From assembly GCA_036702865.1 (NCBI GenBank), contig DATNQD010000064.1, forward strand, positions 186,001 through 250,000: a stretch of DNA of 64,000 nucleotides, written 5' to 3'. The stretch is from Trichocoleus sp. (GTDB lineage: Bacteria; Cyanobacteriota; Cyanobacteriia; Elainellales; Elainellaceae). The notes beneath the pieces are model-generated. The model made no database searches, was not told the origin of the DNA, and saw only the letters and a program-made list of their open reading frames with translations. Within the stretch, counting starts at the first letter, position 1; each line of letters starts with the position of its first letter. Shown here one piece after another: positions 35,925 through 45,318 of this stretch. Position numbers and translations under genes: made by a program.

Positions 35925-37664
35925 TTGATAAAGGTTCAACCCGTTGCATCGATAGGTTTATTAAGTTTGAGGAAATTGCGTAGCTCTAATAGAGTCTCCC
36001 GTAAAGACTCCAGGCGGTTGTTGCGAAAGAAGCCGCTTATTTTAATTCTGATTACCTGCCTGACTGGGCTAATTTGTTTCAGAGTGAGAGCAACGGCACA
36101 GCCCAACCTGGCATCGATCGGCCTTGTGACATTGCCTGAACCAATCGGACAGATTTTGTCTTCCCAGGCTGCCCTTATTCAATCAGAGGTTACATCACCG
36201 AGCCTTCGTGCCAATTCTGTATCAAGTCTGATTACCCAAGAAAACCAGCTACCAGGAACTGAAGACTGGCAACTGACTAATCCGGCAATTCGCCATGAGA
36301 TTGAAGGCTATGCCTCTCTCACCAGCGTTAACCGGGGCGAGCAAATCCGCCTTTATGTCAACACCACGGCTCCTCAGTACAGCATCGAGATTTTTCGGAT
36401 GGGCTGGTATGAGGGCAAAGGAGCCAGACGCATGACAGGCCCGATCGTGCGAACCGGGATACAGCAGCCAAAACCCGCGATCGACCCAGTGACAGGGCTA
36501 ATTGAGTGTAAATGGCAAGATCCCTATGTCCTCAAGATTCCTGATACTTCGATCATTGATTGGCTTAGCGGTTTCTATCTCGCAAAGCTGACTGCCAGCA
36601 ACAGCGGCAAGCAGAGCTACATTATTTTTGTGATTCGAGACGACGATCGCCCCTCCGACTATCTCTTCCAGTCCAGCGTCACCACCTATCAGGCGTATAA
36701 CAATTGGGGCAATAAATCGCTCTATCAATGGAATAGTCGCGGCAGGAAGGCATTTAAAGTGTCCTTCAACCGACCTTATGCGCCAAGCCCTCATCGTGCC
36801 GGGGCTTATGGTGTGGGAGCAGGCGAGTTTCTGGTGAATGTGCAGCCCTATCCCCGTACAGCAAGTGCCGGATGGGAATATAACATGGTGCGTTGGCTAG
36901 AGCGGGAAGGCAATGATGTGACTTATGCCACCAATCTTGATACTCATGCCAATCCCAGGCTACTTCGATCGCACGCCGTTTTTCTTTCAGTGGGGCATGA
37001 TGAATACTGGTCGCGGCAGATGCGGCAAAACGTGGAGACGGCAAGAGATGCTGGGGTCAGCCTAAGTTTTTTCTCAGCGAATACCTGCTATTGGCAAATC
37101 CGACTTGAGCCTAGCCCCCTGAGCCAAGAACTTAATCGAACCATTGTTGCTTATAAAGACTGGGCAAGGCTTGATCCGTTGGTGCAAGATCGAATTCGAG
37201 GCAACGATGATCAAGCGACTGTACGCTGGCGCGAGCAACCTGTGAACCAACCGGAAGCTGCCTTAATTGGCGTGATGTATGACACTGATCCCGTTTTAGG
37301 CGACATCACAATTGCCCCTGATGCTCTCGCATGGCTTCTAGCAAATACCGATCTACAGCCAGGGAGTCGGTTAATCGGGCTGTTGGGCTATGAGGTCGAT
37401 CGGGTGACGGCTGCTAGCCCTGCAAATATCAAAACGATCGGTCATTCCCCCTATCAGTTTCATCGTCAAACTCGCTATTCTGATATGACCTTTTATCAGG
37501 CAAAAAGTGGGGCGATCGTGTTTGCAACGGGGTCAATCCAGTGGAGTTGGGGACTTGATGACTTTAATGCACCTCAACTGCGACCCTCCTATCTCAGTGC
37601 AGCGGCTCAACAATTGACTCGCAATGTTTTGGCAAGGCTGAAAGAATCAGGGAGACGAGCGTAG
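35925..37664 (+). CDS. exported N,N-dimethylformamidase large-subunit-like protein
   Basis: A protein of up to 579 residues. The basic stretch RRLLRKKPLILILITCLTGL (about 30-49) looks like a signal peptide or membrane anchor, so the bulk is extracytoplasmic. The segments YSIEIFRMGWYEGKGARRM, DYLFQSSVTTYQAYNNWGNKS, NMVRWLEREGNDVTYATNLD and FLSVGHDEYWSRQMRQNVE are those of the dimethylformamidase beta-subunit family domain, here without the small subunit. Real activity on formamides is not implied; many exported members are of unknown function. The start is uncertain: the first codon is TTG at 35925 with no well-spaced ribosome binding site, and later TTG codons are possible. Confidence 0.82.
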   Translation: MIKVQPVASIGLLSLRKLRSSNRVSRKDSRRLLRKKPLILILITCLTGLICFRVRATAQPNLASIGLVTLPEPIGQILSSQAALIQSEVTSPSLRANSVSSLITQENQLPGTEDWQLTNPAIRHEIEGYASLTSVNRGEQIRLYVNTTAPQYSIEIFRMGWYEGKGARRMTGPIVRTGIQQPKPAIDPVTGLIECKWQDPYVLKIPDTSIIDWLSGFYLAKLTASNSGKQSYIIFVIRDDDRPSDYLFQSSVTTYQAYNNWGNKSLYQWNSRGRKAFKVSFNRPYAPSPHRAGAYGVGAGEFLVNVQPYPRTASAGWEYNMVRWLEREGNDVTYATNLDTHANPRLLRSHAVFLSVGHDEYWSRQMRQNVETARDAGVSLSFFSANTCYWQIRLEPSPLSQELNRTIVAYKDWARLDPLVQDRIRGNDDQATVRWREQPVNQPEAALIGVMYDTDPVLGDITIAPDALAWLLANTDLQPGSRLIGLLGYEVDRVTAASPANIKTIGHSPYQFHRQTRYSDMTFYQAKSGAIVFATGSIQWSWGLDDFNAPQLRPSYLSAAAQQLTRNVLARLKESGRRA

Positions 37665-37849
37665 GACGGCAATACCCCATTCAGAAGGCGTAAACACCGA
37701 CCGATCGATCGCGTAATCCTTCATACAATAAATGCAATAGGCAGTCGGACTATGGACTGGTGGACAGTGTAACGATGGGCTGGATTGGCAGTCTTCACGT
37801 CCAGAGCCTACAGTTCGCTTACCCCAAGACCCAATTTCCTTATTTGCTT

Positions 37850-40474
37850 ATGCAACCGACAAACCCGAACCAATTTACCGAAAAAGCCTGGGAAGCAATC
37901 GCCCAGACCCAGGAAGTTGCGAAGCAGGCACAGCATCAGCAAATTGAATCGGAACATTTGATGCTGACGATGCTAGACCAGCCTGAAGGATTAGCAACTA
38001 GCATTTTTAACAAGGTGGGAGCCAGCGTCCAAAAAGTGCGCGGCTACACCGAAGAATTTATTAAACGACAACCTAAAATTTCTGGAGCAGGCGGTTCTTT
38101 ATACTGGGGTCGCTCGGCAGATACGCTCCTCGATCGGGCGGAATCGTTCCGCAAAACCTATGGAGATGACTATATTTCTGTTGAACACCTGCTTCTAGCT
38201 TATGCAAAAGACGATCGCTTTGGCAAAGGGCTGTTCCAAGAATTCAAACTCGATGAACGAAAGCTGAAAACGGTGGTGGACCAAGTGAGAGGAAACCAGA
38301 AAGTGACGGATCAAAATCCAGAAGGCAAGTATGAGGCACTGGAGAAATATGGGCGTGATCTGACAGAAGCAGCAAAGCAAGGCAAGCTTGATCCGGTGAT
38401 TGGGCGTGATGATGAGATTCGCCGTACCATTCAAATTTTGTCTCGACGCACAAAAAATAACCCCGTGCTGATTGGTGAACCCGGTGTGGGTAAGACTGCA
38501 ATTGCTGAAGGGTTGGCACAGCGAATTGTCCAGGGAGACGTGCCCGAATCGCTCAAAGACCGCAAGCTGATTGCATTGGATATGGGGGCGCTGATCGCTG
38601 GAGCAAAATATCGCGGTGAGTTTGAGGAGCGTTTGAAGGCAGTCCTGAAAGAAGTGACTGATTCTAGCGGCGCAATTATTCTGTTCATTGACGAAATTCA
38701 TACAGTGGTTGGGGCAGGCGCAACTCAGGGCGCAATGGATGCCGGAAACCTGCTGAAACCGATGCTGGCACGGGGCGAACTCCGCTGTATTGGCGCAACC
38801 ACGCTGGATGAGTATCGCAAGTACATTGAAAAAGATGCAGCTCTGGAGCGGCGATTCCAGCAAGTTTATGTCGATCAGCCGAGCGTGGAAGATACGATTT
38901 CAATCCTGCGTGGCTTGAAAGAGCGTTATGAGGTGCATCACGGGGTCAAAATTTCTGACTCTTCGGTGGTGGCAGCGGCAACCCTTTCCAACCGCTATAT
39001 CTCCGATCGCTTCCTGCCCGACAAGGCGATTGACCTGGTAGACGAGGCAGCCGCAAAGCTGAAAATGGAAATTACCTCGAAGCCAGAAGAACTGGATGAG
39101 GTCGATCGCAAGATCCTGCAAATGGAAATGGAGAAGCTGTCGCTTCAGAAGGAAAACGATCTGGCATCGCGGGAGCGCCTGGAGCGGCTAGAGAAGGAAC
39201 TGGCTGACCTGAAGGAAGAGCATGACACGCTCAATGCCCAATGGCAGGCAGAGAAAGAAGTCATTACTGAACTGCAAACGCTGAAAGAAGAGATCGATCG
39301 GGTCAACTTAGAAGTGCAGCAAGCCGAGCGCGACTATGACCTGAACCGGGCTGCTGAGCTGAAATATGGCAGAATGACGGAACTGCAACGCCAGCTAGAG
39401 GCGATCGAAAAGCGGCTGACCGAAACCCAGACAAGCGGTAAATCGTTGCTGCGGGAAGAAGTCACCGAGTCGGATATTGCTGAAATCATCTCCAAGTGGA
39501 CGGGCATTCCGGTGAGCAAGCTGGTTGAGTCTGAGATGCAGAAACTCCTGCACTTAGAAGATGAACTGCATCATCGGGTGGTTGGTCAGAATGAAGCTGT
39601 CACTGCGGTTGCAGATGCGATCCAACGATCGAGAGCTGGATTGGCTGACCCGAACCGACCGATCGCCAGCTTTATCTTCCTCGGTCCTACTGGAGTCGGT
39701 AAAACAGAGCTGGCAAAAGCTCTCGCCGCCTATATGTTCGACACCGAAGAAGCGATGGTGCGGATCGATATGTCTGAATATATGGAGAAGCACGCCGTTT
39801 CGCGCTTGATTGGTGCACCTCCGGGATATGTGGGTTATGAAGAAGGCGGTCAGTTAACCGAAGCAATTCGTCGTCGTCCTTATGCCGTGATTCTGTTCGA
39901 CGAGATCGAGAAAGCGCACCCAGATGTATTCAACATCATGCTGCAAATCCTCGATGATGGTCGCGTTACCGACTCGCAAGGTCGCACGGTAGACTTCAAG
40001 AACACCGTGATCATCATGACCAGCAATATTGGATCGCAATATATCCTCGATCTGGCTGGCAATGATGAGCTGTATGAGGAGATGCGGAGCCGCGTTATGG
40101 AAGCGCTGCGATCGAACTTCCGCCCCGAATTTCTCAACCGGGTAGATGAACTGATCATCTTCCACAGCCTGAACCGCTCTGAACTGCGGCACATCGTTCA
40201 ACTTCAGACCAACCGCCTATCAGAACGGCTCGCCGATCGCAAGATGGCGCTGCGACTCTCGGAATCTGCGCTCGATTTCCTGGCTGAGGTTGGTTATGAC
40301 CCTGTGTTTGGCGCACGTCCTCTGAAGCGGGCAGTTCAGAGAGAACTGGAAACGCCGATCGCCAAAGCAATTCTCAGAAGCGAGTTCCACAATGGAGACA
40401 CCATTTATGTGGATATCGAAAATGAGCGTCTGGCGTTAAAGCGACTCCCCTCTGAAGTGCTGACCACCCTGTAA
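37850..40474 (+). CDS. clpB: ATP-dependent disaggregase ClpB
   Basis: The start at 37850 gives [20 protein letters not shown], the conserved ClpB N-terminus; upstream in-frame Met codons add unrelated residues. The 874-residue product has the N-domain (1-about 150), AAA+ module 1 with Walker A GEPGVGKT (about 209) and Walker [13 protein letters not shown], the M-domain coiled coil (about 405-525), and AAA+ module 2 with Walker A GPTGVGKT (about 612) and Walker [15 protein letters not shown]. It rescues aggregated proteins with DnaK and supports heat tolerance. The N-terminal sequence is closer to cyanobacterial ClpB1 than ClpB2 (from memory). A terminator follows directly. Confidence 0.96.
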   Translation: MQPTNPNQFTEKAWEAIAQTQEVAKQAQHQQIESEHLMLTMLDQPEGLATSIFNKVGASVQKVRGYTEEFIKRQPKISGAGGSLYWGRSADTLLDRAESFRKTYGDDYISVEHLLLAYAKDDRFGKGLFQEFKLDERKLKTVVDQVRGNQKVTDQNPEGKYEALEKYGRDLTEAAKQGKLDPVIGRDDEIRRTIQILSRRTKNNPVLIGEPGVGKTAIAEGLAQRIVQGDVPESLKDRKLIALDMGALIAGAKYRGEFEERLKAVLKEVTDSSGAIILFIDEIHTVVGAGATQGAMDAGNLLKPMLARGELRCIGATTLDEYRKYIEKDAALERRFQQVYVDQPSVEDTISILRGLKERYEVHHGVKISDSSVVAAATLSNRYISDRFLPDKAIDLVDEAAAKLKMEITSKPEELDEVDRKILQMEMEKLSLQKENDLASRERLERLEKELADLKEEHDTLNAQWQAEKEVITELQTLKEEIDRVNLEVQQAERDYDLNRAAELKYGRMTELQRQLEAIEKRLTETQTSGKSLLREEVTESDIAEIISKWTGIPVSKLVESEMQKLLHLEDELHHRVVGQNEAVTAVADAIQRSRAGLADPNRPIASFIFLGPTGVGKTELAKALAAYMFDTEEAMVRIDMSEYMEKHAVSRLIGAPPGYVGYEEGGQLTEAIRRRPYAVILFDEIEKAHPDVFNIMLQILDDGRVTDSQGRTVDFKNTVIIMTSNIGSQYILDLAGNDELYEEMRSRVMEALRSNFRPEFLNRVDELIIFHSLNRSELRHIVQLQTNRLSERLADRKMALRLSESALDFLAEVGYDPVFGARPLKRAVQRELETPIAKAILRSEFHNGDTIYVDIENERLALKRLPSEVLTTL

Positions 40475-40498
40475 TTGCTGAAATTACTCACATTACAA

Positions 40499-40530
40499 CC
40501 CCTTGTCCTTAGGGCAGGGGGCTTTTTGTC
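40499..40530 (+). terminator. intrinsic terminator of clpB
   Basis: A 10-bp stem (40499-40508 with 40512-40521, including G-T pairs) with a three-base loop, followed by CTTTTTGT. It lies 25 bp after the clpB stop and ahead of the convergent pbp gene. Confidence 0.8.
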
Positions 40531-40568
40531 AGTTGATCAGAAAGAGCCAACGGGAACCTTCACCCCAA

Positions 40569-42665
40569 TTATGGAGTTACCGATCGATCGCCTGTCTGTT
40601 CCGTCACCGGCTCTACAGTTGGTTCTGTTGTTGGTTCTGTTGTTGGTTCTGCACTCGGTTCTACTGGTTCTGAGTTGTCTGTTGGTTCAAGTTCAGTTTG
40701 GGCGGGTTCTTCGATCGATGGTTCTGGTTCTCGCAGGGTAGTATCGATCGCGCCTCTTTCCTCAGGTTTGCTGGGCGGAATATGTTCCAGAGAGATCAGC
40801 GTCTCCATCACCGATTTGACGATCGGAGCAGCAACCGTTGAACCATAAGCATCATCCCCCTGAGGTTCATCCACCACCGACAGAACAACATAGCGAGGCG
40901 CTTCTAACGGCAGAACACCAACAAAGCTTGTAATTCTGGCACCGTCAATGTATCCCCCATCAAGGCTGGCTTTTTGGGCTGTTCCGGTCTTGCCCCCAAT
41001 CCGATATCCAGCAATTTGTGCTGGTTTTCCGGTTCCCTCTGCCACAACCTGCTCCATCATCCCCATGATCGTCTTTGTGGTTTGCGGTGAGAAGAGGGCA
41101 TGAGGCGCAGGTCGATCTGGTTGCCACTGAAGGTTGTGATGAGGATCAACGAGTCCCTTAACCACATGTGGCGTCACCAACTTTCCACCATTTGCCAAAG
41201 TTGCATGAAGCTGGAGGAGTTTGAGCGGCGTCAGTGAGAAGCCCTGCCCAAATGCAGCAGTTGCAGGTTCAATGGCGGTTCCAGTAAATTCCTTGTAGTT
41301 CTTCAACTGTCCAGCCGTTTCAAACGGTAAATCAATCCCCGTCAGCTGATTGAGCTTCAGTTTTTCCAGCCAGCCATAGAAGACACCCGGTTGCAAGGTT
41401 TGCATCAGATGCACCATGCCGACGTTACTGGAATATTGCAGAATTTCAGCAATCGAAATTTGTCCGCGTCCCCCCACACTGCTGAAATCCGAGTTTTGGA
41501 TCGGCCAACCGCCAATTTCGATCGCCCCCTCGTCATAAAAGCCATCTGTTGGTTGAACTGTGCCGGACTCTAGCGCGATCGCAACATTAATTGGCTTGAA
41601 GGTTGATCCAGGTTCATACACATCGGTCAACACCCAGTTGCGGAGCCGCTCCATATCCGCTTTGTAATACTGATTTGGATCATAGGAGGGTTCTGAGGTC
41701 ATCGACAGAATTGCCCCATCCTGTACATCCATCACCATAACCGTGCCGCGTTTGGCACTGTACTTCTTCATCTGCTGCATCAGCGCATAGCGGCTTGCTC
41801 GCTGGAGACGGCTATCCACCGTAAGTTCCAGACGCAAATCATCTTTTTGCTGCTGCAGGAAGTTGGGAGGGAGATTAATTGGGATAATGGAACCATCGCC
41901 CGATCGATTCAGCCGCATTGTCGCTACAGGCTGTTCCAGTTGAGGCTTCAGCGAATATTCCACGCCGGACTGCCCCTGGCGATCGAGGTTGACATAGCCC
42001 ACCACTTCCGAGAACAGATCTTGCTGCGGATAGAGCCGCTCCTGCTGTTGGATCAGTTCCAAGCCATCCAATATCAAATCACTGATGCGGTTTGCTGTAT
42101 CTTCAGAGAGGTTGTCAACAACACGAACGCCGCTTTTCCCTTCGCCTAGCTTTTTCAAGACTTGATCAACCGGCTGCCGCACGATCGGAGCCAACACTGC
42201 TGCCATTTCTTCTTTCGACTGGCTGAACATGATTGGATGTGCGAACAAGGTATAAACTGGCTGATCCAGCGCCAGCACATTACCATTTCGATCGACAATC
42301 GGACGACGCGGAGACACCGGACGCACATCAGTCATTTGCTGTGCTTTTGCCCGTTCTCGCAACATGGGAGCCTCAAAGATTTGAATCCGGATCAGATTCA
42401 GAATGAGCAAAAACATCCCCGTCAAAAGCACAATCCAGACCAGGAGGACTCGAAAGCGTGGATGGTTTGCAACCGATGGAGCAGGTTGAGGCGATCGTTT
42501 CTGCCAAAGCGTTTGAGGCGATCGTCTGGTCTTTGAAGATGAAGTGCGACGAGACGGTTTCGGGGCAGGAGCAGGGCGGAGGGGCGATCGGGCAGCAGTA
42601 GAACGACGACGTTGAGCCGATCGGCGGGGCGGACGAGAGGGGGGAAAAGAAATAGCCATTGGCAA
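40569..42665 (-). CDS. ftsI: peptidoglycan transpeptidase FtsI/PBP2 (class B PBP)
   Basis: A 698-residue class B penicillin-binding protein. The N-terminal 65 residues are cytoplasmic, Ser/Arg/Pro-rich and basic, then a single membrane helix (about 72-92), a dimerisation/pedestal domain, and the transpeptidase domain with SxxK in EPGSTFKP (about 354), SxN in QYSSNVG (about 415) and KTG in GGKTGTAQ (about 557). It cross-links septal peptidoglycan. The C-terminal tail (about 640-698) is a Pro/Glu/Thr-rich linker with short repeats such as PTTEPTTEPTVEP. The first Met is at 42665; a second Met is two codons in. Upstream, 31 bp away, lies an FtsL-like gene. Confidence 0.92.
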   Translation of the reverse strand: MPMAISFPPSRPPRRSAQRRRSTAARSPLRPAPAPKPSRRTSSSKTRRSPQTLWQKRSPQPAPSVANHPRFRVLLVWIVLLTGMFLLILNLIRIQIFEAPMLRERAKAQQMTDVRPVSPRRPIVDRNGNVLALDQPVYTLFAHPIMFSQSKEEMAAVLAPIVRQPVDQVLKKLGEGKSGVRVVDNLSEDTANRISDLILDGLELIQQQERLYPQQDLFSEVVGYVNLDRQGQSGVEYSLKPQLEQPVATMRLNRSGDGSIIPINLPPNFLQQQKDDLRLELTVDSRLQRASRYALMQQMKKYSAKRGTVMVMDVQDGAILSMTSEPSYDPNQYYKADMERLRNWVLTDVYEPGSTFKPINVAIALESGTVQPTDGFYDEGAIEIGGWPIQNSDFSSVGGRGQISIAEILQYSSNVGMVHLMQTLQPGVFYGWLEKLKLNQLTGIDLPFETAGQLKNYKEFTGTAIEPATAAFGQGFSLTPLKLLQLHATLANGGKLVTPHVVKGLVDPHHNLQWQPDRPAPHALFSPQTTKTIMGMMEQVVAEGTGKPAQIAGYRIGGKTGTAQKASLDGGYIDGARITSFVGVLPLEAPRYVVLSVVDEPQGDDAYGSTVAAPIVKSVMETLISLEHIPPSKPEERGAIDTTLREPEPSIEEPAQTELEPTDNSEPVEPSAEPTTEPTTEPTVEPVTEQTGDRSVTP

Positions 42666-42696
42666 CCTTCAATCATCTACTATCCAGTCAGGTCGC

Positions 42697-43248
42697 TTAA
42701 TAGCCCAGCGGACGGGCAGGGATTGGCTCTGGCGACGGCGAATCCACTTCGGGTTTCACAGTTGGACGCAGCGGCGCAGGCGAGAGGAAAATGGTGTCAT
42801 CTGGGTTTGGCAAAACTAAACCTGCCCCCGGAGCTTCTGACTGTTTCGCAATCTGATTTTTTAATACCTCATTCGCAGCAAGCAACTGGCGCTCTCGCTT
42901 TTGCAACTGTTCCAGCCGACCATAGGCATGACCCCATCGCTGCTGCGTATAGACCGTCCAGCCATAAACAGCCAGCCCACCTAGAACCAGTAGCAGACTG
43001 ACAACGGCACTACCTCGCTGCACAAACAGCAAACTCTTGACCCAAAAAGGCAGCGGCTTCGCAGCGGGGAGAACCTTGACGGAAGTGTTTCCTTGCCGGG
43101 ATGGTTCCGGCTTTCGGAGTGGCACAACTGCCGAACGCTGAGAACCCTGATTCGAGTTACTTTGAGTTTTACTTGACGTTCCCTTCCCCATCGCTTTAGG
43201 GCGGGACGATCGTTGTTGAGCAGCACTAGGTTTAAGCGCAGCCGTCAT
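42697..43248 (-). CDS. FtsL-like bitopic protein upstream of ftsI
   Basis: A 183-residue protein with a Ser/Lys/Pro-rich cytoplasmic N-terminus (about 1-70), one membrane helix (about 77-97), and an outer coiled coil (RLEQLQKRERQLLAANEVLKNQ), then a Pro-rich tail. Size, topology and its position 31 bp in front of the class B PBP match FtsL or the cyanobacterial divisome subunit occupying that place. Sequence similarity alone would not prove it, as FtsL is poorly conserved. It probably acts with the PBP at the division site. Confidence 0.7.
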   Translation of the reverse strand: MTAALKPSAAQQRSSRPKAMGKGTSSKTQSNSNQGSQRSAVVPLRKPEPSRQGNTSVKVLPAAKPLPFWVKSLLFVQRGSAVVSLLLVLGGLAVYGWTVYTQQRWGHAYGRLEQLQKRERQLLAANEVLKNQIAKQSEAPGAGLVLPNPDDTIFLSPAPLRPTVKPEVDSPSPEPIPARPLGY

Positions 43249-43527
43249 AAGCTCACACCTCTAGAAATATGCATAAACCCGCTATTTACAATAATTCTGC
43301 GCTAAATAGAGGGTTATGAGTCATCATAATTGCGGTTAATTGAGTTAACCGTTCCAAAAGTATAAGGGGGTAAATGGGGATCGTCACGCTCTCCAACAAA
43401 ATAAATTGAGTCAGAAGGCAGGGGGCAGATGAAAGGTTACGGTTGTGGTTCAGGCATCAACTCATCCCTCACCGTTTAATCCCTTCGCTGCATCCTTGCG
43501 TTTCCCCTCCCCCCTGTTTGTTTCCTT

Positions 43528-44835
43528 CTAGCTCATATAATCGTCCTGCGTTCCTTTTGCCCGAATTGCTTCACCCAATCGATCGAGCGCATGGACATAG
43601 GCAGCAGTTCGCATGGAGCAAGAATATTCTTGTGCAGTTGCCCAAGTTTTTTCAGTTTCCTGGGTCATTTTTTCCTCGAGGCGGCGGTTCACTTCTTCCA
43701 AACTCCAGTAAAGCCCACTGCGGTTTTGCACCCACTCAAAATAGCTGACGGTTACGCCGCCTGCATTGACAAGAATATCGGGGAAGACCTGAATGCCTTT
43801 GCTTTCAAGGATTTGATCAGCAGCAGAGGTAATGGGTCCATTTGCAACTTCAAAGATATAGGGAGCTTTAATGCGATCGGCGTTTTCTCCAGTAATTTGG
43901 TTTTCCAGGGCTGCCGGAACCAGGATATCAACGTCTAGTTCAAGCAGTTCTTCGTTTGTAATCATTTTGTGATCGATACCGCTGCATACGGTACCTTCGC
44001 AGTAAACCGCTTTGAGTCCGCGAGTTGATTCTTTGATTCGGCGAATGCTGGGAATATCTAAGCCCTTGGGTGCATAGATGCCGCCTTGAGAATCGCTAAC
44101 AGCGACAACTTTATAGCCCGCTCGCTGGAGAAGTTCAGCAATAACTGCGCCTGCATTACCAAAGCCCTGAACAGCAACGGTCGTTTCGGCAGGATGGCGA
44201 TCGAACTTGGGCATCAGGGTTTGAATCGAGAAGAACGCGCCCATTGCCGTTGCCGTTTCGCGTCCGAGGCTACCGCCCATGGTGATTGGTTTGCCTGTCA
44301 CTACCGCAGGGGTAATTTGGCGGCGAATGGTGCTGTATTGATCCATCATCCAGCCCATGATCATGGCATTGGTGTAAACATCAGGGGCAGGAATATCGAC
44401 ATCAGGTCCAATAAAGTCGGCAATGGCATCGATATAACCTCGGCTCAACCGCTCTAGTTCAAACTTCGAGAGTTCTTTCGGATTGACAGTAACGCCGCCC
44501 TTTGCGCCACCAAACGGCAGATTGAGCACTGCACATTTGAACGTCATCCAAAATGCTAGCGATTGCACCTCATCTAGCGTCACGCCAGGATGAAAGCGCA
44601 CTCCTCCTTTGGTTGGTCCTCGGCTATCGTCGTAGCGAACACGGTAGCCCTGGAAGACGCGCAGCGATCCATTATCCATCCGAACTGGAATAGAAACAGT
44701 GAGGCTGGCTTTGGGAAATTGCAGCCGTTCGATCGCATCATCGCAAATCGTGACGTAGCGCAATGCTTTCTCAAGCCGCGTGTTTGCATCCGAAAGAAGC
44801 GTCCCGGTGGGTCTACCGGACTGAATCTGAGACAT
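43528..44835 (-). CDS. gdhA: glutamate dehydrogenase (Glu/Leu/Phe/Val dehydrogenase family)
   Basis: The start at 44835 (MSQIQSGRPTGTLL) is chosen because AGGAG lies 9 bp upstream; a Met at 44889 would extend past it. The 435-residue protein has the substrate domain with RGPTKGGVRFHP, FGGAKGGVTVNP carrying the catalytic Lys, and PAPDVYTN, followed by the Rossmann domain with VAVQGFGNAGAVIAE. The reaction is reversible amination of 2-oxoglutarate to glutamate, or deamination. The length, and the absence of a long N-terminal arm, fit the class of hexameric GDHs used by bacteria and archaea. A GTAN8TAC sequence lies 88 bp upstream (see separate entry). Confidence 0.94.
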   Translation of the reverse strand: MSQIQSGRPTGTLLSDANTRLEKALRYVTICDDAIERLQFPKASLTVSIPVRMDNGSLRVFQGYRVRYDDSRGPTKGGVRFHPGVTLDEVQSLAFWMTFKCAVLNLPFGGAKGGVTVNPKELSKFELERLSRGYIDAIADFIGPDVDIPAPDVYTNAMIMGWMMDQYSTIRRQITPAVVTGKPITMGGSLGRETATAMGAFFSIQTLMPKFDRHPAETTVAVQGFGNAGAVIAELLQRAGYKVVAVSDSQGGIYAPKGLDIPSIRRIKESTRGLKAVYCEGTVCSGIDHKMITNEELLELDVDILVPAALENQITGENADRIKAPYIFEVANGPITSAADQILESKGIQVFPDILVNAGGVTVSYFEWVQNRSGLYWSLEEVNRRLEEKMTQETEKTWATAQEYSCSMRTAAYVHALDRLGEAIRAKGTQDDYMS

Positions 44836-45318
44836 GATCAATTGCTCCTGACAGTGAAGTGCCTGTAGCGGCAGTGGCGATCGCTTCACGCTGCTTTACT
44901 TTCTATGATTCCCCAGAAATCTGTAACAGAGGCTACAAATTAGAAAAACGTTGCAAAACTTACAGAAGTAGGAAAAGCGTCATGTTGGCAGCAGAGAGCG
45001 ACAAAACAACCCGGAAATTTGTTCGATCAGATTGCTTTAGCTTGAGTGACGACTGCAACAACCGTTTTGATTGTTTATTGAAAATTGAACTCCAATTCAA
45101 AAACACATAGAATTTGGTTTAAATCAACCGCTTTAAAAGTTATTTTTCCTTAATCTATCTTTGTGTAATTCCTCATGCCTTCTCTCTTTGCGAAGATGCA
45201 GGAGATCTCTCTCCAGGCATAGGATGTTTAAATCAAAATTGAAAGAGTCTCTGAATTGCTGACCTGCAAAGACAGCCTTCATTCGGTCAGTAACGTTAAC
45301 CCTCCTATGAGTTGATTC
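44836..45318. other. 483-bp divergent promoter region gdhA / P-ATPase
   Basis: The spacer holds the candidate NtcA box, an AAAATTGAACTCCAATTCAA motif at about 45081-45100 that resembles one at 18193, and AT-rich sequence towards the P-ATPase. The 45111-45318 part was checked for the manganese (yybP-ykoY) riboswitch expected before some P-ATPases; its GGGGAGTA and GAGACC marks are absent. Confidence 0.5.
44923..44936 (-). promoter_or_regulatory. candidate NtcA binding box upstream of gdhA
   Basis: GTAACAGAGGCTAC fits the NtcA consensus GTAN8TAC exactly. On the minus strand it precedes a TAGAAA -10-like hexamer after about 17 bp, slightly closer than the usual 20-24 bp, and the gdhA ATG by 88 bp. 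NtcA is the global nitrogen regulator of cyanobacteria, so the site makes biological sense. A short consensus can occur by chance. Confidence 0.45.

Noticed and set aside
40475-40741. Plus-strand ORF with Leu/Val-rich translation after clpB
   Set aside because: It is the antisense reading of the repetitive PBP tail and overlaps the clpB terminator.
45111-45318. Manganese (yybP-ykoY) riboswitch before the P-ATPase
   Set aside because: The leader has a TAACGTTAACC segment that looks suggestive, but the required GGGGAGTA and GAGACC elements are missing.
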